DNA of 16,774 nucleotides from an uncultured Lachnospiraceae bacterium (GTDB taxonomy: Bacteria > Bacillota > Clostridia > Lachnospirales > Lachnospiraceae): contig CAMWLB010000029.1 in assembly GCA_947174985.1 (NCBI GenBank), forward strand, positions 1 through 16,774, given 5' to 3'. Made by a program: the position numbers and the translations under genes. Below, piece after piece: positions 5,203 through 13,616 of the stretch. The first letter of the stretch is position 1. Each line of letters opens with the position of its first letter. The notes below the pieces were generated by a model. It saw only the letters and a program-made list of their open reading frames with translations. It had not been told where the DNA came from and did not search any database.

Positions 5203-7720
5203 ATGCGATATCGTACACGCTGCGCACTGCAAATTTCGTTGCCGTGCCTGACACTATTGTCACTTTCATCTCGCCCGCGTCCATATCAAAATAATTGTCT
5301 GAGAAACGCACATCTCCGTCAAGGGCAAGGATTTCCACATTCTTGGCGTATGCCTTTGCCGTTACCCTGAGCGTATTTCCTTCCGCTTGAAGCTCCAATT
5401 CGGGATTCTCAAATTTGAAATGCTTCGGCGGTGTGAACAGGGTAGTTCCCGCAGACAGTACCTCTCCATCCTTCACAAACCGGTAGCTGATGTAACAGCC
5501 TCTTTCGTCCTGTCCGGTAAAATCCAGTTTTTCCAGCCATGCGCCGTCAAGCGGCGGCACGCAGACTTCCTCTTTTCCTTCCATAATGACAGAAGCGTCA
5601 GGTCTGCGCAGGGACCAGAATACGCATCCCTCCACAGTATCTCTCGTCTCGTTTGCCACATGGAGCCGCGCAGATATCTCAATCGGCGCTTTCCTCTCCT
5701 GTACACAGTAGGGACGTTCACTCATCTCGCCTTTTTCCTCACAGGAAAGCAGCACGGGCGCAAACATCTTTCTCTCCGCATAGTGCAGCGCCTTCCAACG
5801 CCCGAAATAATCGATGCCGGACCAGGAAGCCACCGGCCAGATATCGTTCAACTGCCACACAATAGTACCCATGCACCTTCCCCTGAAACGCCTGAAATGC
5901 TCCGTTCCATAGCGGATTGCCTCTGCCTGCAAAAGCTGGGAAGCATAAAGCAGGCTGTCAAAATCCTTCGGATACAGGTAACTCTGGGCAAGATATTTCA
6001 TAATCTTGCCGTTCGCTGCCGTATTCCTCTGATGCATCTCCATAACCCGTGAAAAAATATTCCTGTCCTTTGGCTCGGTAAAACTCTCCACCGTCTTTAA
6101 GCAGGGGAACGACTGGAAACCAAATTCCGACACATAGCGGAACTTATAATTTCTGTAAGCAGTAAACGGCTTCTCACCGTGCCATACATCCCAATAATGT
6201 GTATCTCCCCTGTTTTCGTCCCACGGATTGTCGAAACTGCCGCCCGACGACGGGGAAGAAGGCCAGTAAAAGGTCTGCGGGTCTTCTTTCTGTATAATAC
6301 CCGGAATAATGTACTCAAATATTTTACTGTAGTCGCAGGTCTGTTTCTTAGACGGCTTCCATACCCCGTCAAGCGTCTGCGTCTCCATCTCGTTGTTGCC
6401 GCACCAGAGTGCAAGGCAGGCGTGATGGCGGATTCGCCTTACATTTTCCGCGATTTCCCGCCTAATATTGGCATCAAAGGCGTCGTCCAATTCATAGGCA
6501 GAGCAGGCAAACATAAAGTCCTGCCATACCAGCAGTCCCAGTTCGTCGCAGATATCAAAGAAATAATCGTCGGGATAATAACCGCCGCCCCAGACACGAA
6601 TACAGTTGTAGTTCGCCGCCACTGCATCCTCCAAAAGCCTTCTGGTGCGCGCCTCATTGATACGCCCGAAGAGATTATCCTCCGGTATGTAATCCGCTCC
6701 CATGGCAAAGATACAAAGACCGTTCACCTGATGGGCAAAACGCCTGCCCCACTCATCAGGCTCCGTATTGACCTCCATCTTGCGAAGCCCAATCCGTCTT
6801 TCCCACACGTCAAGTATCTCTCCATCCTCTGCCAGCAAAAACACATGCGCCATATACAATGGCTGGCTGCCGTAGCCGTTCGGCCACCAGAGCTCTGGAT
6901 TGTCCACTATTATCTCGCGTCCTTCTTCGGGTACAAAGCGACTGCCATCCGGTGCAGTAAGCCATATCCGGATTTCCAGCTTCTCATCAAGCGGCTCCCG
7001 CGTCGTTCTCCACGCAATCCCGCCGTCACCTTTCCCTGACGCACATACCGTCTTGACCGCTTCCTCCACCTGCACATCAAAAGAAAGCCGTACCCTGCCA
7101 TCTTCATGCTCCTGCGTCACATAGACTTCCTTCAGTCTCGCCCTCTTTTCGCCAAGAAGATATACCGGACGGAAAATACCCGAATCAGGAAGCCTCGGGC
7201 CCCAGTCCCAGCCAAACATGCAATGCGCCTTGCGCAGATGGGTATAACCCTCCATCGCATCCGGACTGCCGCCCGCGAAAACCTTTTCGTTTTCTTCTTT
7301 GATGTATTTTATGGGGGAATGTAATACTACCTTAAGCTCATTTTCCCCCTGTCTCACCACGTCAAGCACATCTATTTCATGGCGTACATGCATGTTAAAA
7401 ACCGTCTTCACAAGCTGTCCATTGACAAAAATGTCCGCCAATGTGTCAATGCCCTCAAACACCAGCAGCAGACGGTCTGCCTCTTCCAACTGCCCTGCCT
7501 CCAGAGAGAAACACTTTCTGTACGCAAAATCGTTGTCCGCAAACTTTACCGCGTCCAACTCATTTTCCCTGTAAAAAGGATCCGGCATCATGCCGTTTTC
7601 CACATAAGTGCCAAACACAGTACCGGGCACCGCCGCATCCACATATTCCTTTGGTATGTTGTAGACATTCTCACCCAGCACCTTAAGCTGCCAGACTCCG
7701 TTTAAATCATATCGTTTCAA
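5201..7720 (-). CDS. GH2 beta-mannosidase, cytoplasmic
   Basis: An 839-residue family 2 glycosidase with no signal peptide, expected to release mannose from the non-reducing end of beta-manno-oligosaccharides (EC 3.2.1.25). Order of parts: sugar-binding jelly-roll domain (about 1-190, with VPGTVF, FEGIDTLADIFVNG and HCMFGWDWGPRLPDSGIFRP), immunoglobulin-like domain (about 195-315), and a TIM barrel with VWGGGYYPDD, ALWCGNNE carrying acid/base Glu444, and YVSEFGFQSFP carrying nucleophile Glu532, then a C-terminal beta domain. The GWDWGP and WCGNNE signatures are typical of beta-mannosidases rather than beta-galactosidases. The start is a TTG at 7720, with AGGAGG 6 bases upstream and no nearby ATG in frame. 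It lies 42 bases behind the YdcF-like gene with no terminator between, so it probably belongs to the argS transcription unit. Confidence 0.92.
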   Translation of the reverse strand: MKRYDLNGVWQLKVLGENVYNIPKEYVDAAVPGTVFGTYVENGMMPDPFYRENELDAVKFADNDFAYRKCFSLEAGQLEEADRLLLVFEGIDTLADIFVNGQLVKTVFNMHVRHEIDVLDVVRQGENELKVVLHSPIKYIKEENEKVFAGGSPDAMEGYTHLRKAHCMFGWDWGPRLPDSGIFRPVYLLGEKRARLKEVYVTQEHEDGRVRLSFDVQVEEAVKTVCASGKGDGGIAWRTTREPLDEKLEIRIWLTAPDGSRFVPEEGREIIVDNPELWWPNGYGSQPLYMAHVFLLAEDGEILDVWERRIGLRKMEVNTEPDEWGRRFAHQVNGLCIFAMGADYIPEDNLFGRINEARTRRLLEDAVAANYNCIRVWGGGYYPDDYFFDICDELGLLVWQDFMFACSAYELDDAFDANIRREIAENVRRIRHHACLALWCGNNEMETQTLDGVWKPSKKQTCDYSKIFEYIIPGIIQKEDPQTFYWPSSPSSGGSFDNPWDENRGDTHYWDVWHGEKPFTAYRNYKFRYVSEFGFQSFPCLKTVESFTEPKDRNIFSRVMEMHQRNTAANGKIMKYLAQSYLYPKDFDSLLYASQLLQAEAIRYGTEHFRRFRGRCMGTIVWQLNDIWPVASWSGIDYFGRWKALHYAERKMFAPVLLSCEEKGEMSERPYCVQERKAPIEISARLHVANETRDTVEGCVFWSLRRPDASVIMEGKEEVCVPPLDGAWLEKLDFTGQDERGCYISYRFVKDGEVLSAGTTLFTPPKHFKFENPELELQAEGNTLRVTAKAYAKNVEILALDGDVRFSDNYFDMDAGEMKVTIVSGTATKFAVRSVYDIA

Positions 7721-7762
7721 CTTTGACCTCCTGTTTCGGCTCTCCTTGCTGCCCGAATCTGT

Positions 7763-8377
7763 TTAAATAAATATTCTATACCACTTGTACCCTATATAAT
7801 AAAAGAGCTCTCTTGCAAGAAATGGTACTTTCGTCTTCAGGCTGCGGTACATTGTCGTCTCTGTAGGCGAACTGTAGGCTTCCATCCCCATATCCTTTGC
7901 CAGTAACATGGCACGCTTCATATGCAGCGGGTCGCTGACAATGATTGCGCTCTGATATCCCAGTGCTGCCATCAGCTTTTGGGAATTCTCCAGATTTTCC
8001 TGCGTAATTGTGGATTGCTCTTCCATCAAAATATCTTCCTCTGAAATCCCCTGACTTATCAGATACAGCTTTGCCGCGTAGGCATCCGACCAATCATTTC
8101 CCTCTGCAAATCCGCCCGTGACAATTATCTTTTTTACATACCCCTGGCTGTACAAAACAATACCATGATTCAGCCGTTCCCTGTATACCGGTGAAACACC
8201 GTCATGGTAAGTTGCCGCGCCAAGCACAATCACAACATCTGCCACACACCGTTCATCCCTGACGCTGTATGTACAAATACTGACTGCGTTCCCTGCAATA
8301 TAAACAACAAGTACGAGAACGGCTATTATCAGGATGTTTCTGCTCCTTTTCTTTCTTTTAGGCACAGCGTTTTTCAT
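7763..8377 (-). CDS. YdcF/SanA-like DUF218 membrane protein
   Basis: A 204-residue protein with a basic N-terminus, one membrane segment (about 15-33), and a DUF218 domain outside the membrane: VIVLGAA (49-55), VYRERLNHGIVLYSQG, IIVTGGFAEGNDWSDA (84-99), SQKLMAALG, and IIVSDPLHMKRAMLLAKDMGM. SanA and YdcF relatives act at the cell envelope; the E. coli members affect barrier function, but the reaction is unsettled. The ATG at 8377 overlaps the TGA of the upstream dehydrogenase gene as ATGA, so translation is coupled. A longer in-frame reading to 8440 would lie within the upstream gene and is not needed. Linkage to a glycerol-phosphate enzyme may point to lipid or envelope work, which is inference. 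Confidence 0.85.
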   Translation of the reverse strand: MKNAVPKRKKRSRNILIIAVLVLVVYIAGNAVSICTYSVRDERCVADVVIVLGAATYHDGVSPVYRERLNHGIVLYSQGYVKKIIVTGGFAEGNDWSDAYAAKLYLISQGISEEDILMEEQSTITQENLENSQKLMAALGYQSAIIVSDPLHMKRAMLLAKDMGMEAYSSPTETTMYRSLKTKVPFLARELFYYIGYKWYRIFI

Positions 8378-9435
8378 CCTGCCAGCACACGCGAAAGTAC
8401 CTCGTCCTCCATCACCAGCTTTTTCGCTGCCTCCCTGCATTTTTCTTCATGCAGGTAGGTATGCCGGTGCGGTTTGATGGAAGGCGCCATATCGATTGCC
8501 TTGATAAAATCCTCCTTCTTCATCTGCAGGGTCGCCGCATACTCCCAGAAGCCCGTCTCCTGCAAAACCGTGCCCACGCGCACATAGCGGTGATCCTGCA
8601 CCTTGATCATAATATAGGTGGCAATTCCCACCTGCACACCATGAAGCTGGGGATTTTCCAGAAATTTATCCAATGCATGGGAAATCAAATGCTCGCTTCC
8701 GCTGGTGGGCGCGCTGCTCCCGGCAATCTCGTTGGCGATGCCGCTCATGGCAAGGGAATCCATCAGCTCCTTTAAGAACAAATCGTCTTTTATACTGGAA
8801 AAAGGCGTCCGAACAAAGCTGTTCACCGCTTTTTTCGCTATCATCATGGCGTAATCATTTAAAGTACTGTATCCCAGAGAAGCCTCGTACAGCCAGTCAT
8901 ACAGCGAGGTAATCTTGGAAATCATATCCCCGATACCGGAATAGATGAATTTTTCCGGCGCCGTCTTAATCACTTCCGTATCCACAATAATACCGTAAGC
9001 CACTTTCGCCGGCATCGAAGCTCTCCTGCCGTTCACAGTCAAGGAAGCGCTGGCGCTGGAAAAACCGTCGCTGGAACTTGAAGTCGGCACACTGATAAAA
9101 GGAAGGTTTTTCAAAAATGCCGCATACTTGCCGGCGTCAATCACCTTGCCGCCCCCGATGGAAATCACTGCCTGTGTGTTGACAGGAAGAGAAAGGGCAA
9201 GCGTTATGATATCGTCGATATCCACCGTATCCAACTCCCTGTACTCCAGAACCGTGATGCCTGTCTCTTTTAAGGACTGCATAACACCCATTCCGAACAT
9301 ATCAATCAGCCCGTTTCCGAAATAAATCACCACGTGTTCCAAGCGCGCCTCTTTTAAATAAGAGCCAATGCCATCTAAAGCACCTTTTCCAACCTTTAAA
9401 ATCGCAGGTATTGAAATACTGTTTCCTGTCTGCAT
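8374..9435 (-). CDS. sn-glycerol-1-phosphate dehydrogenase-like, iron-containing alcohol dehydrogenase family
   Basis: A 353-residue NAD(P)-dependent enzyme of the iron-containing alcohol dehydrogenase and dehydroquinate synthase superfamily. The best match in my reading is glycerol-1-phosphate dehydrogenase (AraM/EgsA type), which reduces dihydroxyacetone phosphate: GGGKVIDAGK (94-103) for nucleotide binding, then PFISVPTSSSSDGFSS (112-127), and metal ligands Asp170 (GIGDMISK), His249 (GSEH) and His265 (LHGVQVG). AAAGGAG is placed about 9 bases before the ATG. It follows argS by 19 bases and overlaps the YdcF-like gene by 4, so it is the middle gene of an operon. Bacterial homologues are known in Bacillus, where the product enters unusual lipids; here the product and use are not known. 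A different polyol dehydrogenase remains possible. Confidence 0.75.
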   Translation of the reverse strand: MQTGNSISIPAILKVGKGALDGIGSYLKEARLEHVVIYFGNGLIDMFGMGVMQSLKETGITVLEYRELDTVDIDDIITLALSLPVNTQAVISIGGGKVIDAGKYAAFLKNLPFISVPTSSSSDGFSSASASLTVNGRRASMPAKVAYGIIVDTEVIKTAPEKFIYSGIGDMISKITSLYDWLYEASLGYSTLNDYAMMIAKKAVNSFVRTPFSSIKDDLFLKELMDSLAMSGIANEIAGSSAPTSGSEHLISHALDKFLENPQLHGVQVGIATYIMIKVQDHRYVRVGTVLQETGFWEYAATLQMKKEDFIKAIDMAPSIKPHRHTYLHEEKCREAAKKLVMEDEVLSRVLAG

Positions 9436-9454
9436 ATCTTATCTCTCCTTTTCT

Positions 9455-11221
9455 CTACATTCTCTCCGGTGCGGAAAAGCCCAGCACATCAATACATGCC
9501 TCTAAGACGTCGCGCGTCAGGACAAGCAGCGCAATCAGACCTGCCTTTCGCTCCTCATTCTCCTCCGCAAGTATCTTGGTTTCATGGTAAAAACGGTTAA
9601 AGGCATTTGCCAAATCATAGATATAGGCACAAACCTTATGGGGCGCAATCTCCGCGCAGGCATTTTCCATAGCCGCATTAAACGCAGTAAGCTGCATCAC
9701 CAGTGCCTTCTCCGACTCGCTCTTCGTATCGGATAACGCCGCAGCCTCTATCTTTCCACCCTGCTCCGCATATTTTGCAAGAATGGATTTGATGCGGACA
9801 ATGGTGTACAGGATATAAGGACCGGTATCTCCCTCAAAGGAGGTAAAGCGCTCCATGTCAAAGATATAATCCTTAGACGCCTGATTGGACAAATCGCCAT
9901 ATTTCAGTGCGGAAAGGGCAATCGTCTGCGCCGTCTGCGCTGCCTCTTCCTCAGGCATCTCCCTGTTTTCTGTTATTTTCCGGTACATTTCATCTATCGT
10001 TTCCTGTAAAAGCATCTCCAGGCGCATCACGCCGCCATCACGGGTTTTAAAAGGCTTGCCGTCCTTACCGTTCATGGTGCCGAAGCCTATCCAGATAAGC
10101 TCTGTCTCAGGATTCACCAGCTTCGTCTTTCTTGCACAACGGAATACCTGTTCAAAATAAAGCTCCTGCCGCTTATCGGTAAAATAAATGATTTCGTCCG
10201 GATGGATATGGTTCATACGATCCAGAATCGTCGCCAGATCGGTCGTGTTATAGAGCGCAGCGCCGTCCGACTTTAATATCATGCAGGGCGGAACTTCCTT
10301 TACATCGCTCTCCTCCTTGACGTCCACCACCAGCGCACCCTCGCTCTCGTGGGCATAGCCTTCCCGCTTCATCGCTTCCACCATGCCGGGAATCAACTCA
10401 TGGACATCTGACTCTCCCTTCCAGAGGTCAAATTCCACATTCAGCCGTTCATAATTTTTCTTTAAATCTGCAATGGAAACCTTCAGTATCTGCTCCCAGA
10501 CAGCGCGGTATCCACGCACGCCGCTCTGCATCTTAAAGGTAACCTCCATTGCCCTCGCCTTATACTCTGCATCCTCCTTGCTCTTTTTGCTTGCCGTAGG
10601 ATACATCTCTTCCAGCTCCGCTATGGTAAAAGGCGCTTCCTTTGGATATTCGCCCGTATAAATCTCGTCAAAATAGACAAGGTCCGGCTGACGCTCACGA
10701 AGCTCTGTGATAACCAGTCCCAAGGGCTGTCCCCAGTCCCCGAGATGGATATCCCCGATGACCTCATGCCCGCAGTAACGCAAAATCCGCTTCACACTCT
10801 CACCAATCACTGCCGAGCGGAGATGTCCCACATGAAGGGGCTTTGCAATGTTGGGGCCGCCGTAATCGATAACCACCTTTTTCGGCTCCTTGGGCTCTTC
10901 CAGACCAAATTTCTCACTGCTTCTCATTTCTTTTATATATGCTGTCAGAAAGCTCTCCCGCACCTTCAGATTCAAGAACCCGGGCGCCACCGCACTTACC
11001 TCCGAAAACACTTCACTCTCCTGCAAAACTGCCGCCACATCCTGTGCAATCAAAAGAGGCGCTTTCTTGTACTGTTTTGCACCGGCCATCGCGCCATTAC
11101 ACTGATATTCACACAAATCAGGCCTGTTGGAAAGCGTAACTCTGCCAAGCTCGCCTGCATATCCCGCCTGCTCAAAGCCCTTCTGCATTTCCTCTGAAAT
11201 CAAATCCAATATCTTTTTCAT
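9455..11221 (-). CDS. argS: Arginyl-tRNA synthetase
   Basis: A 588-residue class I synthetase that charges tRNA-Arg with arginine in the cytoplasm. The N-terminal tRNA-recognition domain spans about 1-88. The catalytic domain has PNIAKPLHVGHLRS with the HIGH-type box HVGH (130-133), and KPFKTRDGGVMRL, typical of ArgRS, in the region of the poorly conserved KMSK loop. TSFEGDTGPYILYTIVRIKSIL opens the DALR anticodon-binding domain, which ends with YDLANAFNRFYHETKIL and a terminal Met (PERM). Length is normal. GAGGT lies 9 bases before the ATG. It is first in an operon with the dehydrogenase and the YdcF-like gene, and probably the beta-mannosidase. The leader is only about 36 bases, so there is no T-box. 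Confidence 0.97.
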   Translation of the reverse strand: MKKILDLISEEMQKGFEQAGYAGELGRVTLSNRPDLCEYQCNGAMAGAKQYKKAPLLIAQDVAAVLQESEVFSEVSAVAPGFLNLKVRESFLTAYIKEMRSSEKFGLEEPKEPKKVVIDYGGPNIAKPLHVGHLRSAVIGESVKRILRYCGHEVIGDIHLGDWGQPLGLVITELRERQPDLVYFDEIYTGEYPKEAPFTIAELEEMYPTASKKSKEDAEYKARAMEVTFKMQSGVRGYRAVWEQILKVSIADLKKNYERLNVEFDLWKGESDVHELIPGMVEAMKREGYAHESEGALVVDVKEESDVKEVPPCMILKSDGAALYNTTDLATILDRMNHIHPDEIIYFTDKRQELYFEQVFRCARKTKLVNPETELIWIGFGTMNGKDGKPFKTRDGGVMRLEMLLQETIDEMYRKITENREMPEEEAAQTAQTIALSALKYGDLSNQASKDYIFDMERFTSFEGDTGPYILYTIVRIKSILAKYAEQGGKIEAAALSDTKSESEKALVMQLTAFNAAMENACAEIAPHKVCAYIYDLANAFNRFYHETKILAEENEERKAGLIALLVLTRDVLEACIDVLGFSAPERM

Positions 11222-11263
11222 GCTGCTTCGACCTCATTCCTTTCACATCGCTTTATTTTTACT

Positions 11264-11292
11264 ATCATATCTGTTTTTACCTTATCTGGCAA
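11264..11292 (-). promoter_or_regulatory. Promoter of argS operon
   Basis: On the minus strand TTGCCA (11292-11287) and TATGAT (11269-11264) are 17 bases apart, with the start expected near 11257. The -35 begins 5 bases after the stop codon of the FkbM gene. No good terminator separates the two units, so some read-through from upstream is likely. Confidence 0.65.
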
Positions 11293-11297
11293 GGCTT

Positions 11298-12479
11298 TTA
11301 TTTAATCAGAAAAACATTCGTCACAACCGGATATCTTTTGTACAATTCATATAATTCCCCTATGGGGCGGGGCTGTATATCTCCTGCAAAAAAATCATCC
11401 ATACAGATAAACTGCCTGAAATACTGACTGCATATATCCGCTACTGCTGCCAACTGTCCGGCTTCTGTAACCGCCGGCGCATACTCCATGTAAAAGGCTG
11501 TTTTTTCCTGCTCTAACAGCTGCCTCGCGCCCCTCAGTACATTGGCCTCAAAACCTTCCGTGTCAATCCAGACATACTTGACATCAGCAGGGTCCATATG
11601 ATTTTCTCTTAAAAATTCATCTACTGACAGGCTTTCCACTGCCTGCAGGTCAGAAGCTTCTGCGACCTCCCCTTCTGAAACAATCGAACTTTCACCGGGA
11701 TTTAATGCATTGAACTTCATGCCATAGGAACCGGACACTTCGGAAACTGCCTTATTGACAGCAATATAATCCGTGATGTCATTTAAAATCATGTTGGCAA
11801 GCAATAATTTATAATTTTTATATACCGGTTCAAACGCAACAATCGACATATTGGGCACCAAATATTTTTTTGCATAAATACATGTCGTGCCGATATTCGC
11901 GCCAATGTCAAAAAAGAACCCCTTTTCCTCCTGCGGCGTTCCGTAATATTGTTCCGCAAGCTGAATAAACATATCGATTTCATCCTGCGAGTAGGCTTCC
12001 TTTTTTCGAAACATATTTTCAGATATCACACAGTCCGAGGCATAGGTAATATAATCGCCGCCTTTGGTCGTAACCGCCAGATAATTCTCCCCAATCTTTC
12101 TGCAAAAATAATCCAGCACCCTTCCGTTTTTGGAATCCGCATCAAAAAAAGTCCGGTAAAAAGCAATTTCGTCCCTGTCTATCGATTTCTGCAGAAAAAC
12201 ATATCTCTCCTCCGGTATATGCAGCATGGACAATATTTTACGGATACTATGTCCAAACGCTCTGTCATTGACAACCAGCAAATCCCAAAAGGAAAAATCC
12301 AGCACCTGCTCAAAAGAAACCACAGGAATATCCGCCGAATGTGTAACCGCGCTCTCGTTGTCAATAATCGCCACAACCTCAAAATAATCCTCATTGACAG
12401 AAGCAGGCAAATCCTGATAAGCAGGTTTTAGCGTCTCAAATATAAGAATCCTTGTTTTTGCCGTATTTATCTTTTTCAT
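11298..12479 (-). CDS. FkbM-family methyltransferase with N-terminal Rossmann-like domain
   Basis: A 393-residue two-domain protein. The C-terminal half (about 185-393) is an FkbM-type S-adenosylmethionine methyltransferase: FFFDIGANIGTT (188-199), VAFEPVYKNYKLLLAN with Glu217, and YVWIDTEGFEANVLRGA (302-318), the family hallmark. The N-terminal part (about 10-100) reads like the small Rossmann-like domain seen before sugar-modifying enzymes, with ILIFE, VVAIIDNES, IPVVSFEQVL and FWDLLVVN in the expected order. FkbM enzymes O-methylate sugars or small molecules; relatives with this architecture are found in surface polysaccharide loci, but none surrounds this gene. It follows queH by 12 bases, with AAAGGG as a weak ribosome binding site. 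The acceptor is unknown. Confidence 0.82.
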   Translation of the reverse strand: MKKINTAKTRILIFETLKPAYQDLPASVNEDYFEVVAIIDNESAVTHSADIPVVSFEQVLDFSFWDLLVVNDRAFGHSIRKILSMLHIPEERYVFLQKSIDRDEIAFYRTFFDADSKNGRVLDYFCRKIGENYLAVTTKGGDYITYASDCVISENMFRKKEAYSQDEIDMFIQLAEQYYGTPQEEKGFFFDIGANIGTTCIYAKKYLVPNMSIVAFEPVYKNYKLLLANMILNDITDYIAVNKAVSEVSGSYGMKFNALNPGESSIVSEGEVAEASDLQAVESLSVDEFLRENHMDPADVKYVWIDTEGFEANVLRGARQLLEQEKTAFYMEYAPAVTEAGQLAAVADICSQYFRQFICMDDFFAGDIQPRPIGELYELYKRYPVVTNVFLIK

Positions 12480-12491
12480 CCCATTTCCCTT

Positions 12492-13133
12492 TCATCTCCG
12501 TGAATATACACACCCACAATAATTCTGCCGGTAAAGCCCATACTCCCTCGACAACTCAATGGACTGCTTATAGCCCTCTTTCTTCTTAAAATCCGACGGC
12601 AGCCATTTTACACCAATCTCCTGCGCCAGCCTCTCTCCGATTTCATTGAGCTTCGCTGCATTTTTCAGAGGGCTGATTGACAGTGTTGTCGCAAAATAAT
12701 CAAAGCCTGCTGCCGCGGCATGTTCCGCGGTTTTGCGCAGGCGGAGTTCATAGCACAAAAAGCAGCGCTCCCCACCCTCCGGGCATTCGCGATGCTCTTT
12801 TGTCAGGGCAAAGAAAACCTCCGGCTCATAATCTCCCTCCACAATTTCTATCGGATAGAAAGCCTTAGATTCCTCTGCCTCAGCATTATAAATCCCAATC
12901 AGCCTCTTCTGTTCCTCCACGCGCTTTTGGTACTCCTCCTGCTCGGAAATATTGGGATTGTAATAAAAAACGGTGATTTTAAAGCAGCTTCTCAGATATT
13001 TTAACACATAACTGCTGCATGGCGCGCAGCAGCTATGCAGAAAGAGTGAGGGCGCTTCGCCCCCCTCCTTTTCAGACTGTTCTATTTTGGCAAGCAGCTT
13101 CTCCAGTTCCTTCTGATAGTTCGGCACGTTCAT
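12492..13133 (-). CDS. queH: Epoxyqueuosine reductase QueH
   Basis: A 213-residue QueH (former DUF208), the last enzyme of queuosine synthesis, which reduces epoxyqueuosine to queuosine in tRNA. Conserved cysteines stand where expected, numbered from the ATG: HSCCAPCS (Cys35, Cys36, Cys39), RCFLC (Cys124, Cys127) and YCGCV (Cys206, Cys208), ligands of the iron-sulfur and metal centre in this family. Further signatures are FYYNPNI, TTLSISPLKNA and KWLPSDFKKKEGYKQSIELS. The ATG at 13133 overlaps the upstream TGA as TGATG, with AGGAG 7 bases before it; a GTG at 13136 is in frame but too near that site. It is translationally coupled to the unknown small protein and followed by the FkbM gene. No other queuosine gene is in the window. 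Confidence 0.95.
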   Translation of the reverse strand: MNVPNYQKELEKLLAKIEQSEKEGGEAPSLFLHSCCAPCSSYVLKYLRSCFKITVFYYNPNISEQEEYQKRVEEQKRLIGIYNAEAEESKAFYPIEIVEGDYEPEVFFALTKEHRECPEGGERCFLCYELRLRKTAEHAAAAGFDYFATTLSISPLKNAAKLNEIGERLAQEIGVKWLPSDFKKKEGYKQSIELSREYGLYRQNYCGCVYSRR

Positions 13134-13555
13134 CACAGCTCTCCTATCTGCAGAAATGGCCTGAAGTCCTCAGTATCCGAGGCCGCAAACCCGCCCAGTT
13201 TTTTTGTCAGGGCTTCCATAATCCGCCGCACTTCTTCCCTGTCCCGCGCCTCATAATCGCACGCATAGACCTGCTTTACCTTAAGCTCATCCAGCAGTTT
13301 TCCGTCCGCCTCGCCCTGCATATCGGGCATAAGGTCCTCAAAAGTCATGGCGCCGCCCTTAAGCGTAAGCTCCATCAGATTGATTTCCGTCCAGATTTCA
13401 ATTGCTTTCTCAGCCATAAAATCAAGCGCCTCCGAAAGCCTGCGCACATCTGTATCTTCCGGCAGCATATAGAGAAAGTTTAAAACTTCCTCCTGTTTTG
13501 GGGCAGCCTTTGCCGCGCCGCTATCCATTTTTTTCTTTTTTCCTTTTTCCGACAT
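13133..13555 (-). CDS. Unknown 140-residue protein coupled to queH
   Basis: I do not recognise a named family. The protein has a lysine-rich, low-complexity start (1-21) and then an acidic, probably soluble alpha/beta domain with LPEDTDVRRLSEALDF (31-46), EIWTEINLMEL (53-63), LKVKQVYACDYEARDREEVRRIMEAL (91-116) and an ending DTEDFRPFLQIGEL. There are no membrane segments and only one cysteine (Cys99). The motif density and even composition suggest a constrained protein rather than a chance ORF. The ATG at 13555 has AGGGG 8 bases upstream and lies after the predicted transcription start; a longer reading up to 13645 would run into the promoter. Its stop overlaps the queH start, so the two are likely made in fixed ratio, suggesting a link to tRNA modification, which is inference. 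Confidence 0.75.
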   Translation of the reverse strand: MSEKGKKKKMDSGAAKAAPKQEEVLNFLYMLPEDTDVRRLSEALDFMAEKAIEIWTEINLMELTLKGGAMTFEDLMPDMQGEADGKLLDELKVKQVYACDYEARDREEVRRIMEALTKKLGGFAASDTEDFRPFLQIGEL

Positions 13556-13616
13556 GTTAATACCCCTGCATACCGCAATGCCTGCGATACTGCACATCCT
13601 GCTCTTTCTATAGAGT

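Noticed and set aside
6179..7039. Open frame of about 286 codons on the plus strand inside the GH2 gene
   Set aside because: It is a shadow of the beta-mannosidase reading frame, whose domains and catalytic motifs run through the same region; there is no ribosome binding site or recognisable protein.
11222..11257. T-box riboswitch before argS
   Set aside because: The predicted leader is only about 36 bases, far too short, and no T-box sequence is visible.
11278..11297. CCTT-AAGG hairpin between the FkbM and argS genes as a terminator
   Set aside because: Only four pairs, with no T tract in the minus direction; the region is better explained as the argS promoter.
13556..13610. preQ1 riboswitch before the queH operon
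   Set aside because: The short leader has a small hairpin but no recognisable preQ1 aptamer core.
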